From positions 1-37,110 of IMG/VR virus record IMGVR_UViG_3300040809_000925: a stretch of DNA of 37,110 bases. The stretch is one strand, 5' to 3'. Below, piece after piece: positions 7,588-15,146 of this stretch. The stretch comes from a virus. The notes below the pieces were generated by a model. That model made no database searches and was not told the origin of the DNA. It worked only from the letters and a program-made list of their open reading frames with translations. Position 1 is the first letter of the stretch, and each line of letters opens with the position of its first letter. The position numbers were made by a program, and so were the translations under genes.

Positions 7588-8344
7588 TGGAGTTGTTGGG
7601 TGGGATATTACCGCTCGAGATTTATCCGAAAAAATGGAAGGTGAAGACCATATTAAATTGGTTATCAATTCTGGCGGCGGCGAGATCATAGAGGGTTTTT
7701 CAATAATAAACCTTTTATCAGAGTATAAAGGCCGTCTTGATGTTCAGGTTGATTTTGCTGCGTCCATGGCATCGGTTTTTGCGATGCTAGGCGATTCGGT
7801 ATCAATGAAGAAAAACTCTAGCTTAATGATGATTCATAAGCCTTGGGGCGGTGCAGTTGGCGAGTCTGAGGATTTACGAAAATACGCTGACAATTTAGAC
7901 CGTCTGGAAGCCATGATTATGTCTTTTTATGTCGATAAAACCGGGCTGGCTGAAAGTAAAATAACTTCTATGCTCGAGGATGAAACATGGATGAACGCTC
8001 AAGAAGCTAAAAAGCTTGGCTTTATCGATGAGATTGATGACGGCGGTGCTGACATGGCTGCTGTCGCTATGGCTGGCATGCATGCTCAAGATAAGGTTGG
8101 CTTTAATTTGGGCAAGTTTGTTGCTAAACTAGAAGAATCTAAGGCGGAAAAAGCGCCGATAAAACAGGTTTTTAGTAATGCCTCTTCATTATCTGAAGTT
8201 GAGGCGACGATGAGGAAACAGTTCTCCTTGTCGAGATCAGAGGTAACTGCGATAGTTTCCGCTGTGAAAAATGTAGTTCAAAGTGATTTTGAGCCAAAAG
8301 AAGATATAACAAGTATTTTTAACAGTTTAACTTTTGGTGAATAA
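7568..8344 (+). CDS. Head maturation protease, ClpP-like
   Basis: A 258-residue serine protease of the ClpP/crotonase fold that trims the capsid and scaffold during prohead maturation. The substrate-binding stretch INSGGGEI is at 33-41, the nucleophile Ser66 lies in AASMASV, and His90 in MMIHKPW. The third triad member is expected in EDETWM at 137-142, where an acidic residue stands before WMNAQEA. I chose the ATG at 7568 because GGAG at 7555-7558 precedes it and the protein then begins MKIIRLDG; longer in-frame starts at 7520 lie well inside the portal gene. The C-terminal 80 residues may bind capsid. Confidence 0.92.
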   Translation: MKIIRLDGVVGWDITARDLSEKMEGEDHIKLVINSGGGEIIEGFSIINLLSEYKGRLDVQVDFAASMASVFAMLGDSVSMKKNSSLMMIHKPWGGAVGESEDLRKYADNLDRLEAMIMSFYVDKTGLAESKITSMLEDETWMNAQEAKKLGFIDEIDDGGADMAAVAMAGMHAQDKVGFNLGKFVAKLEESKAEKAPIKQVFSNASSLSEVEATMRKQFSLSRSEVTAIVSAVKNVVQSDFEPKEDITSIFNSLTFGE

Positions 8345-8346
8345 TT

Positions 8347-9537
8347 ATGGATTACGCACAACAAATCAAAGAGGGCTTCGAGTCCGTTAATAAGAAGGTT
8401 GATGAAAAGCTAGACCGACACACGGCAGAGGTTGCCGAATTTGGTAAGGCGAGTAAGAAAACTTCTGATCAGCTTAACGATGTTTTAAAGCAGTATAACG
8501 AGCTTGAAACCGAAATGAAGTCTATCAGTGACTCAATGACGGCTTTAGAGCAAAAGGGCGGTCAAGAAGATTCTCCCACTGCTTCCGCTGGTTTAGGTTC
8601 TCAGTTTGTTGCTTCTGAAGCTTTTACTAATTTCAAAGCCGGACAAACAACGCGCGCTTCTCAAACCTTCCAAAATAACACTATTTTAGAGGGTACTGGT
8701 AACACTGTTACACGCCATGATCAGCTTCCTGGTGTAGTCCCTGGGGCATTCCGGCAGCTAACGGTAATGCCTACGGTGAATACTGGTACAACATCTAGCA
8801 ACGTTGTTTATTATTCGCGCGAGCTACTTTGGACTAGCAACGCAGCAGAGACCGGAGAAGGTCTTGCTAAGCCTGAATCTGATTTGACTTTTGAAGAAAT
8901 TGAAGAGAATGTAAGAACTATTCCGCATTTCATCAAGGTATCAAAACAGGCTCTAGATGACTCTTCTTTCCTGGCTTCTTATATTGACCGAAGAATGTCA
9001 CACGGTGTGCGCCAGCGAATTGAAAGTCAGATTATTAATGGTGACGGAACCGGCGTGAACTTGAGCGGCTGGCTCGCATCAGGTAATAACACAGTTGTAT
9101 CAGGTGTAGGCACTACTGATATTTTTGGTCTTGCTAACGCAATGAAGACCGCCGTAATAACTGCCGACTATGCGCCGGATTACTTTTATATGAATCCTGC
9201 TGATTGGTCTACGGCTGAAACAATCCGACGCGGTGCTGGCGATGCTGCATTTGTTGGCGCTTCTGGTGCGGTTACTTATGTGAACAACGGCCTGACTCCT
9301 TTGCTTTGGGGGCTTCCAGTAGTTCAGAGTAATGCGGTTCCTCAAGGCACAATGATCTGTAAGAGTGTAGACGCTGATATGTACCTTAATCGTAACGATG
9401 TTAAGGTTGAAATGTTCGAGCAGGATACAGACAACGTTCAGAAAAACCTTGTTACTGTTCGTGCTGAGGCCCGAGGTGCTGAGGCTGTTATGGTTCCAGC
9501 TGCAATTACTTCGGCAGACATTACAACTATCACATAA
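8347..9537 (+). CDS. Major capsid protein, HK97 fold
   Basis: A 396-residue capsid protein with an N-terminal alpha-helical delta domain (about residues 5-72, predicted coiled coil). A flexible Gly/Ser/Ala segment follows at 72-90, where the protease probably cuts. The HK97 core then includes PHFIKVSKQALDDSSFLASYIDRRM, a TGVNLSGWL-type loop, and a C-terminal P domain ending in ARGAEAVMVPAAI. No separate scaffold gene is present, consistent with the fused delta domain. GGTGA lies before the ATG. A terminator-like structure follows directly, which would favour high capsid message levels. Confidence 0.95.
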   Translation: MDYAQQIKEGFESVNKKVDEKLDRHTAEVAEFGKASKKTSDQLNDVLKQYNELETEMKSISDSMTALEQKGGQEDSPTASAGLGSQFVASEAFTNFKAGQTTRASQTFQNNTILEGTGNTVTRHDQLPGVVPGAFRQLTVMPTVNTGTTSSNVVYYSRELLWTSNAAETGEGLAKPESDLTFEEIEENVRTIPHFIKVSKQALDDSSFLASYIDRRMSHGVRQRIESQIINGDGTGVNLSGWLASGNNTVVSGVGTTDIFGLANAMKTAVITADYAPDYFYMNPADWSTAETIRRGAGDAAFVGASGAVTYVNNGLTPLLWGLPVVQSNAVPQGTMICKSVDADMYLNRNDVKVEMFEQDTDNVQKNLVTVRAEARGAEAVMVPAAITSADITTIT

Positions 9538-9538
9538 T

Positions 9539-9582
9539 CCCCCTTGGTGTAATTAAGGGGGCCTAAAAACCCCCTATTTTTT
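9539..9582 (+). terminator. Two alternative hairpins, intrinsic terminator/attenuator
   Basis: CCCCCTT (9539-9545) pairs with AAGGGGG (9555-9561). The same G-tract can instead pair as AGGGGG (9556-9561) with CCCCCT (9570-9575), which is followed by six Ts at 9577-9582. Only the second form makes a terminator, so the first hairpin acts as an anti-terminator. This probably allows partial read-through after the capsid gene. Confidence 0.65.
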
Positions 9583-9601
9583 AAAAAAAAGGTAAAAAGA
9601 T

Positions 9602-9736
9602 ATGAAAGAATATGAAGCAACTAAGAGCTTTTACGCTAAGCCATGTGGTCGAGTTTCTGAAGGCGGTACTGTTAAGCTAAAAGATGAAACAGCAAAAGCC
9701 CTTAAATCAGAAGGCCTTATTAAAGATAAAAAATAA
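9602..9736 (+). CDS. Small lysine-rich protein after capsid gene
   Basis: A 44-residue protein (MKEYEATKSFYAKPCGRVSE and onward) whose sequence suits a small beta-fold followed by a helix, ending LIKDKK. The motif GGTVKLKDETAKALKSEGL is typical of very short phage proteins between the capsid and the first connector. Its stop overlaps the ATG of the connector gene. The ribosome binding site is AAGG, nine bases upstream. I infer a head or connector accessory role; no enzymatic function. Confidence 0.7.
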   Translation: MKEYEATKSFYAKPCGRVSEGGTVKLKDETAKALKSEGLIKDKK

Positions 9737-10284
9737 TGGCTTATAAAACGATTGTAAAAACTCCCCCAACTGAAGAGCCTTTTCTACTATCTGAAGCTAA
9801 AAGGCAGTTGCAGCTTGAGGACTCGACTCTTCAGGACGCGCATATAGAGACCTTAATCCCTATTGCTCGCGATCGCGTAGAGAAGTATTGCAATCGTTTT
9901 TTTACTCAGCAGGTTGTTTATATTGTGTATGACGAAGGTTTCCCTGGCGGAAAGGTTCTTGAGTTGCCATACCCTGATTTGGCTAGTGTCGACTCAATAA
10001 CTTATTACGACTCAACAGAAACACAGCAGACGTTTACTGGTTTCACTTTTGATAGTCAGAGACAAGCTATCATTGCGGATGACTCTTTCCCTGATGCGGT
10101 GAGTATTACTATCGAGGTTACAACCTCTGCTCCGGCAGAATATCAAGGTGCTAAATCTGCCATGCTGATGACTTTAACTGACTTGTACGAGCTTAGAACC
10201 GAATCGGTTGTAGGATTTTCTATTGGTGAAAATAAAGCCGTGGTTAATGCTATGCAGCCTTACAGGGTGGAGATGGGTGTTTAA
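9736..10284 (+). CDS. Head-tail connector, gp6-like
   Basis: A 182-residue protein of the HK97 gp6-like/phiE125 gp8 adaptor family. It binds under the portal ring. The family sign is LLSEAKRQLQLEDSTLQDAHIETLIPIARDRVEKYCNR in residues 18-56, with the conserved run DAHIETLI. A beta-rich middle and the C-terminal helical segment MLMTLTDLYELR follow. It lies directly after the capsid and before the head-tail joining protein, as in HK97. It overlaps the upstream gene by one base and the downstream gene by eight. Confidence 0.88.
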   Translation: MAYKTIVKTPPTEEPFLLSEAKRQLQLEDSTLQDAHIETLIPIARDRVEKYCNRFFTQQVVYIVYDEGFPGGKVLELPYPDLASVDSITYYDSTETQQTFTGFTFDSQRQAIIADDSFPDAVSITIEVTTSAPAEYQGAKSAMLMTLTDLYELRTESVVGFSIGENKAVVNAMQPYRVEMGV

Positions 10285-10612
10285 TTATCGACCAGGAGAA
10301 TTAGACCAGCGCGTAAATATAAAGCGCGAGATACTTACAGATGACGGTCTTGGTGGTCAGGATGTAAGGCTGACCAATATAGCTACCTGTATAGCGGCTC
10401 ACACCAGAAATTTAAGCGGTAAAGAGTCAGAAAGATACGACAAATTAAATGCAACAAGCCTAAATATGTTTGTTGTCAGATACAGAAATGATTTAAGAGA
10501 AGACGACCGTATAGAGTGGGATGGTGCTTACTGGAATATAAGGCATATCCCAAGTAATGGCGGTAGGAAGCTTTATACAGAGATTGTTGCAGAGCGCGGG
10601 GTGGCTCAATGA
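10277..10612 (+). CDS. Head closure / head-tail joining protein
   Basis: A 111-residue protein when started at the GTG at 10277; the frame opens earlier, but those codons lie inside the connector gene. GGAG at 10269-10272 supports this start, and the product then begins with the family pattern FNYRPGELDQRVNIKRE. The core has ATCIAAHTRNLSGKESERYD, and the end has WDGAYWNIRHI before a helix. These match the short beta-barrel head-tail joining family (HK97 gp7 / SPP1 gp16 type), which closes the head and docks the tail. Confidence 0.85.
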   Translation: MFNYRPGELDQRVNIKREILTDDGLGGQDVRLTNIATCIAAHTRNLSGKESERYDKLNATSLNMFVVRYRNDLREDDRIEWDGAYWNIRHIPSNGGRKLYTEIVAERGVAQ

Positions 10613-11043
10613 CGATTGTGATCGAAGGTGTTGAGGATATTCAAAAAATACTCGATGAGATAGCACCAAAGCATGCTAGGAACCTCATGCGAACGACTAT
10701 ACACGGGGTAGCATCTGAGATAACAAAGCTGGCTAAAAAGAAGGTTCCAAAAAAAACAGGAAATCTCAAAAAAGCCATTAAAACAAAAAGAAAAAAGAGC
10801 CATCCAGACAAACCTGTTAGCCAGGTGTATATAACGACTGGCAGAAGCGCAAAATATGATGGTTTTTATTGGCGGTTTGTTGAATATAGAACCGGCGGTA
10901 AAACAGCGCAAAAAGCCAGACCATTTATAAGGCCGGCATCAGATTACGTTAGGGCAAACTTTAATAAGATTTTGAAAAATCAATTTGGCAAAAAGCTGGA
11001 ACGAAAGCTGGCAAGCGAAGCTAAAAAAGGGGCTAAGCTTTGA
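10609..11043 (+). CDS. HK97 gp10-like neck/tail-completion protein
   Basis: A 144-residue basic protein with the gp10 family order: an N-terminal strand, VEDIQKILDEI, a helix with HARNLMRTTIHGVASEI, the conserved KKKVPKKTGNLKKAI segment near residues 43-59, and a C-terminal FVEYRTGGKTAQKARPFIRPA block. Proteins of this family lie between head closure and tail terminator and help complete the neck. It overlaps the previous stop by four bases and is followed by a TTG-started gene with overlap. Confidence 0.85.
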   Translation: MTIVIEGVEDIQKILDEIAPKHARNLMRTTIHGVASEITKLAKKKVPKKTGNLKKAIKTKRKKSHPDKPVSQVYITTGRSAKYDGFYWRFVEYRTGGKTAQKARPFIRPASDYVRANFNKILKNQFGKKLERKLASEAKKGAKL

Positions 11044-11462
11044 GTTTTGAAATAGCGGTTCAATCTGCGATATATTCCAAGCTCACCGGGTCATCTGCGG
11101 TTATGAATTTGGTCACAGGTGTTTATGATTCCGTGCCTCAGCCACAGAAATATCCTTATATTACGATAGGTGAAGACCTTCACTCCGAATGGTCTACATC
11201 AACAAACCTTGGTTCAGATGTCAGTGTTGTAATTAATACCTGGGATAGATCAAATAAAAGTAGTGACACCAAGGCCAGGGGCAAGAAAAAAACAAAACAG
11301 ATTCAAGGTGAAATATTTGACGCGTTGAATCGTGCGAATTTAACTTATCCTGGTTATGATATAATCAGTATAGAGCAGCAGAATTCAGAGAGCTTTATTG
11401 ACGCCGATGGAATAACAGTTCACGGCGTTCAAACTTTTCGTGTACTAATAGATAGGATTTAA
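11040..11462 (+). CDS. Tail terminator/completion protein, DUF3168-like
   Basis: A 140-residue protein read from a TTG at 11040 that overlaps the previous stop. Features are AIYSKLTGSSAVMNLVTGVYDSVP at residues 10-33, the family core QKYPYITIGED at 35-45, and strand-rich C-terminal half ending HGVQTFRVLIDRI. This is the DUF3168 (gp17-like) family, which forms the ring at the end of the tail tube. The gene order before the tail tube supports it. The TTG start and lack of a strong ribosome binding site suggest translation coupled to the gp10-like gene. Confidence 0.82.
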   Translation: MSFEIAVQSAIYSKLTGSSAVMNLVTGVYDSVPQPQKYPYITIGEDLHSEWSTSTNLGSDVSVVINTWDRSNKSSDTKARGKKKTKQIQGEIFDALNRANLTYPGYDIISIEQQNSESFIDADGITVHGVQTFRVLIDRI

Positions 11463-11465
11463 AAA

Positions 11466-11885
11466 ATGGCTGGCAACGTCGGTAGAGAATTTGAATTACA
11501 GAAAAACGGCACTCCTCTTTTGGGTCTTCGCGATATTTCGGTTGAAAAGGCAGAAGGTGAGATCAATATAACAACGGGTGAGGATGATGGTTGGCAGTTG
11601 CTTTTAGATCCTTCTTCCGAGCGATCAATCAATATTAGTTTTTCAGGCATCTCAAAAGATAATGTTATTCGAGACATTGTTATGAGCGGATCGCCTACCC
11701 TTCTTTTAACTGATGTAACGCTTGTGTATCCTATTTATGTTAATGGGAACACCACTAACGCAACGCTTACAGGTAATTTCAGAATTAACGGAATTACTGA
11801 TACCGGACCATATAACGACGCCTGTACTTTTGATGCAACGCTAATGTCCAGCGGCCCGATGGTGTTTACTGCTGAGGCGGCTTAA
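11466..11885 (+). CDS. Major tail tube protein
   Basis: A 139-residue protein placed where siphoviruses encode the tail tube. It starts MAGNVGREFELQKNGTPLLG, followed by IEVEKAEGEINITTGEDDGWQ-like strands and ends in a beta-strand-rich segment with TLTGNFRINGITDTG and TFDATLMSSGPMVF. These features fit the TP901-1-type tail tube family with its single beta-sandwich. Six rings per level of this protein polymerise around the tape measure. It starts four bases after the previous stop. Confidence 0.85.
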   Translation: MAGNVGREFELQKNGTPLLGLRDISVEKAEGEINITTGEDDGWQLLLDPSSERSINISFSGISKDNVIRDIVMSGSPTLLLTDVTLVYPIYVNGNTTNATLTGNFRINGITDTGPYNDACTFDATLMSSGPMVFTAEAA

Positions 11886-12310
11886 TGGGTATTTTTGAGC
11901 CTGTAAATTTAAGGCTTGGCGATAATATCTACACGGTTAAGTCTGACCGTGTAATGGGGTTAATTGAGGCCATTGAAGATCATGTTGTTATGTTCGATTT
12001 GGTCAACCCCCAGCATCTAAGGAATGTGAGGCTGGCTAAGGCGTATCATGCTGCATTGGTTTATGCTGGGGCAGATTGCACTTTGGAGCAGGTTTATGAT
12101 TCCTTGTTTGATGGCAATAAAGATAGCGTTATATCAAAAATAAACGGCCTCCTTTCCATGATGATCCCACCCGAAAGGCTTCATCAAAACAATGTAAAAA
12201 AAAAGATTCTTCGACATACAAAGATCTACGGCTTGTTAGGAGTGCTTATATTGGCTGTGTCGGCAATGGCTGGTGTAGCCATGACAAATTTTGGTCACTT
12301 AATCCCGTAG
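11885..12310 (+). CDS. Tail assembly chaperone, short (0-frame) form
   Basis: A 141-residue product read without frameshift. Residues 1-107 look like a genuine tail assembly chaperone (LRLGDNIYTVKSDRVMGLIEAIEDH, followed by a helical region). Residues 108-141 are a hydrophobic run (GLLGVLILAVSAMAGVAM) that resembles out-of-frame translation rather than a family domain. The gene precedes the tape measure, the usual position of lambda gpG. It starts on the tail tube stop. Nine As at 12196-12204 followed by G provide a slippery site that leads into the longer form described separately. Confidence 0.82.
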   Translation: MGIFEPVNLRLGDNIYTVKSDRVMGLIEAIEDHVVMFDLVNPQHLRNVRLAKAYHAALVYAGADCTLEQVYDSLFDGNKDSVISKINGLLSMMIPPERLHQNNVKKKILRHTKIYGLLGVLILAVSAMAGVAMTNFGHLIP

Positions 12311-12405
12311 AGTTTTGGTATTTGTATGAGGCCAAAATGCCACCCGTTGAAATGTCCCCAGATGAAAAGTGGGGAAGTCTGTATGAAAGGTTAAACAATG
12401 GCTAG
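11885..12405 (+). CDS. Tail assembly chaperone, long form by -1 frameshift
   Basis: The heptamer A AAA AAG at 12199-12205 is in the correct frame (A|AAA|AAG) and is one of the best -1 slippage sites in Escherichia coli. Slipping back one base gives 107 shared residues plus 66 more, ending at TAG 12403-12405 inside the tape measure start. The -1 extension contains WSLNPVEFWYLYEAKMPPVE and SPDEKWGSLYERL. This is the pattern of the second chaperone domain in HK97-like and GTA-like phages. It explains bases 12311-12397, which otherwise would be empty. This matches lambda gpG/gpGT, where both forms are needed for tail assembly. Confidence 0.82.
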
Positions 12406-14314
12406 TATCGGTGATGTAGCGGTAACGGTTGGCGCTGACGTAGAGCCGCTTAAAAGAGGTTTGAAGGATGGCTCAAGACGGATAGATGGCTTTAAAAAGG
12501 ATTTGCAGAAGGCTGGGAAAGAGGCCATAAAATACAATGCGGCCTTATCTCTTGTGGCCACAACAGGGCTGGCATTGATTACAAAGGAAACAGCAGAAGC
12601 AGCTAAGGAGACTAAAAACTTAGCTTTCCTTGCTAATGCTTCTGTTGAAGAATTCCAAAAGATGACTTTCGCGGCAAAGTCAGTTGGTATCGAGCAGGAT
12701 AAACTTTCTGATATCTTCAAAGACTTCAATGATAGAATCGGTGATTTTATAGCCACTGGCGGCGGCCCTATGCTTGATTTCTTCGAGCAGATAGCGCCAA
12801 AAGTAGGGGTTACTGCTGATGAATTTAGAAACCTTTCAGGGCCGCAAGCTCTACAGCTTTATTATGACAGCTTGGAAAGGGCTAACCTAGCTCAAGAGGA
12901 TATGACCTTCTTCTTAGAAGCCATGGCATCTGACACAACCGCCTTAATCCCATTACTAAGGGATGGCGGCAAAGGATTTAAAGAGCTTGGTGATGAGGCT
13001 GAGCGATTTAATGTGATCCTTTCAGAGCAAGATATAAAGGAGCTTCAAAAGTTAGATACCACCTTCGTTAAAATTGGCGCTGCCGTGAAAGGTGCTGCAA
13101 CACAGGTCGCGCTTCTTGTTTCAAATGAAATGGGTGATTTATCTAAGTCGGTAACGGGCGTGATAACAAAGTTAACCGAAGTTATTAAGGGTATTAGGGA
13201 ATCTAGAGCTGAGACTAAGAAAAATTTAGAAGTCGAAAGGCAGGTGGTTAAAGAGCTTGGCATTGTTCGAAATAATCGAGGCAGGATAATTAAAGAAGGC
13301 AACGCTTCAGCTATTGAGATTAATAACCTTTTAAAGCGTCAACTAGAGCTTGAGGAGCTTATTAATGGTGAGTTTGTTAAGCGCGCACCGAAAATGGCTG
13401 GAACCCTAAAGAAGCAGCTTGAAGCCCACGAGAAAAATAAAATTAGATGGAAAGAGGAGCAGGAAGCTAACACTGTAAGAATTGACAATCTTAGAAAAGA
13501 AAGTGAGGCAGCTCAGCGAGTTTTCGACATTAGAAATAATACCCTCGAAAAAGAAAAAGAGATTGCAGAGACACCGGAAGTTAAAGAGAAGCCAGATTTC
13601 ACTGCTGAGGATGTTGGTGCTAAAGAAAGGGCTGAGGCTGAGCTAGAAGCTATTAAAAATAAATACATAACTGAAAAGCAGTTGCTAGCCATGCATAAAG
13701 AAGAAATGGCTATTATTGGCGATGAGTTTGATGCTACAAGGTTCGAAAGTGAGCAGCAATGGATGGACATCAGAGAGCAGGCTGAGAAAGAGCATTTAGA
13801 CAAGCTTACTGAGCTTAGAAGAAAAAACATGACCGAGGCAGAGCGATTTAGCGCTATGACCTGGAAGAATCAAGTTAAAAATGTGTCAGGCGCTTTGGCT
13901 CAGATGACTGCCGGAATAGCCCAGCACAGTAAAAAGGCTTTTGAGATTAACAAGGCGGCCGGCATAACCAACGCGATAATTAATACGTATGAGGGTATAA
14001 CCAAAGCCCTAGCCGCTTATCCTCCACCTATTTCTGGGATAATGGCAGCGGCTCAGGCTGCAGCTGGATTTGCACAGGTGAACGCTATTCGATCTCAAAC
14101 ATTTAACGGTGGCGGTAGCGGTCGCGCACCATCGCTGACAGGAACTGCAGGTACACCAGTAAATGACGTGAGCGCCCAACCAGTGCAACAGCAGGCCGAA
14201 CCTAGTAGAATAGTAGTAGAAGGCCTTGATCCTGAGACTATTTTAAGTGGCAGAGCTGTAACGCAGTTATTGCAAGAAGCTGCCGATAATGGCGCGATAC
14301 TAACACCGGCATAA
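12398..14314 (+). CDS. Tape measure protein
   Basis: A 638-residue protein setting tail length. Its N-terminal part has the usual VAVTVGADVEPLKRGLKDG opening and a helical region with LEEFQKM-type motifs. The middle (about 270-480) is charged coiled coil with many KE/EK pairs. A conserved C-terminal block near residues 510-570 reads AFEINKAAGITNAIINTYEGITKALAAYPPP and AAAQAAAGFAQVNAI. From the usual ~1.5 angstrom per residue the tail would be roughly 95 nm long. It overlaps the frameshifted chaperone by eight bases. Confidence 0.9.
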   Translation: MASIGDVAVTVGADVEPLKRGLKDGSRRIDGFKKDLQKAGKEAIKYNAALSLVATTGLALITKETAEAAKETKNLAFLANASVEEFQKMTFAAKSVGIEQDKLSDIFKDFNDRIGDFIATGGGPMLDFFEQIAPKVGVTADEFRNLSGPQALQLYYDSLERANLAQEDMTFFLEAMASDTTALIPLLRDGGKGFKELGDEAERFNVILSEQDIKELQKLDTTFVKIGAAVKGAATQVALLVSNEMGDLSKSVTGVITKLTEVIKGIRESRAETKKNLEVERQVVKELGIVRNNRGRIIKEGNASAIEINNLLKRQLELEELINGEFVKRAPKMAGTLKKQLEAHEKNKIRWKEEQEANTVRIDNLRKESEAAQRVFDIRNNTLEKEKEIAETPEVKEKPDFTAEDVGAKERAEAELEAIKNKYITEKQLLAMHKEEMAIIGDEFDATRFESEQQWMDIREQAEKEHLDKLTELRRKNMTEAERFSAMTWKNQVKNVSGALAQMTAGIAQHSKKAFEINKAAGITNAIINTYEGITKALAAYPPPISGIMAAAQAAAGFAQVNAIRSQTFNGGGSGRAPSLTGTAGTPVNDVSAQPVQQQAEPSRIVVEGLDPETILSGRAVTQLLQEAADNGAILTPA

Positions 14315-14315
14315 T

Positions 14316-15146
14316 ATGGCGATATATATAAGTAAAGGTTTATATACCTCGGGGGCTTTGAATTCAGCGGACTTCAATGCGAATAACCCTGTTATTGGTT
14401 ATAAAAACTACATACTTCAGAGTGGCATTAGTGCGACAAGCGAAAGGGATGACTTCCCAGCGTCGAACGTATTTAATACTTCCACTGCTGAATACTGGGA
14501 ATCCGAAATAGATACGGTTCAGTATCTAGAATTCAATATCAATATATCAGCGATTGATTATGTAGGGATAGCAGCTCACAACTTGTCCGGCATGGAATAC
14601 GAAATAGAGTATAAAGTTGGCGCAGGTGGAACCTGGACTGCTGTTGAGTCACCATTAACCCCGAGTGATAACTCTGCTATTGTCTGGTATTTTGAGCCTA
14701 TACTGGCTGACTTCTGGCGTATAAAAATAACTCCAACAGCAGGTAATAATCCAAAGATTGGTGTTGTATATATAGGCGAGGCTACACGTCTTCAGCGTAG
14801 AGTTTATGTTGGTCATACTCCAATCGTCTATGGTAGAAAAACAAACGTCACTACCGGCATGAGTGAGAATGGTGATTATTTAGGCCGGATAGTTAAAAAT
14901 CGCTCTTTAAGCTCCAGTGTAAAGCAAAACAATATAACGGCATCATTTTATCGGTCAGTAGTAGAGCCTTTTGTTAAGCATGCTGATGTTGAAAGTAAGC
15001 CTTATTTCTTTGCTTGGCGCCCCTCTTCCTATCCTTTGGAGTGCGGGTATTGCTGGAACACGTCGAACATAGTTCCACAAAATGAACGGCCAAATGGAAT
15101 GATGGACTTCTCTATTAGTATGAGGGCGCACGCTCCATGGGTTTAG
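14316..15146 (+). CDS. Distal tail protein, discoidin-like N-terminal domain
   Basis: A 276-residue protein in the position of the distal tail protein. Residues 30-155 resemble an F5/8 type C (discoidin-like) beta-sandwich: FPASNVFNTSTAEYWESE, then YLEFNINISAIDYVGIAAH, then FWRIKITPTAGNNPKIG. Such domains often bind sugars. The C-terminal part (RRVYVGHTPIVYGRK and VEPFVKHADVESKPYFFAWRPS) resembles baseplate hub proteins of siphophages. It overlaps the next gene by ten bases. The call as distal tail component is from position plus domain type. Confidence 0.65.
   Translation: MAIYISKGLYTSGALNSADFNANNPVIGYKNYILQSGISATSERDDFPASNVFNTSTAEYWESEIDTVQYLEFNINISAIDYVGIAAHNLSGMEYEIEYKVGAGGTWTAVESPLTPSDNSAIVWYFEPILADFWRIKITPTAGNNPKIGVVYIGEATRLQRRVYVGHTPIVYGRKTNVTTGMSENGDYLGRIVKNRSLSSSVKQNNITASFYRSVVEPFVKHADVESKPYFFAWRPSSYPLECGYCWNTSNIVPQNERPNGMMDFSISMRAHAPWV

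Noticed and set aside
12206-12310. Membrane segment of the chaperone zero-frame tail
   Set aside because: The hydrophobic run is the out-of-frame reading of the true -1 extension, and tail chaperones are cytoplasmic.
13513-13830. Hydrophobic minus-strand frame in the tape measure gene
   Set aside because: Ser/Leu-rich antisense of a coiled-coil gene, a known artefact of Lys/Glu-rich codons.
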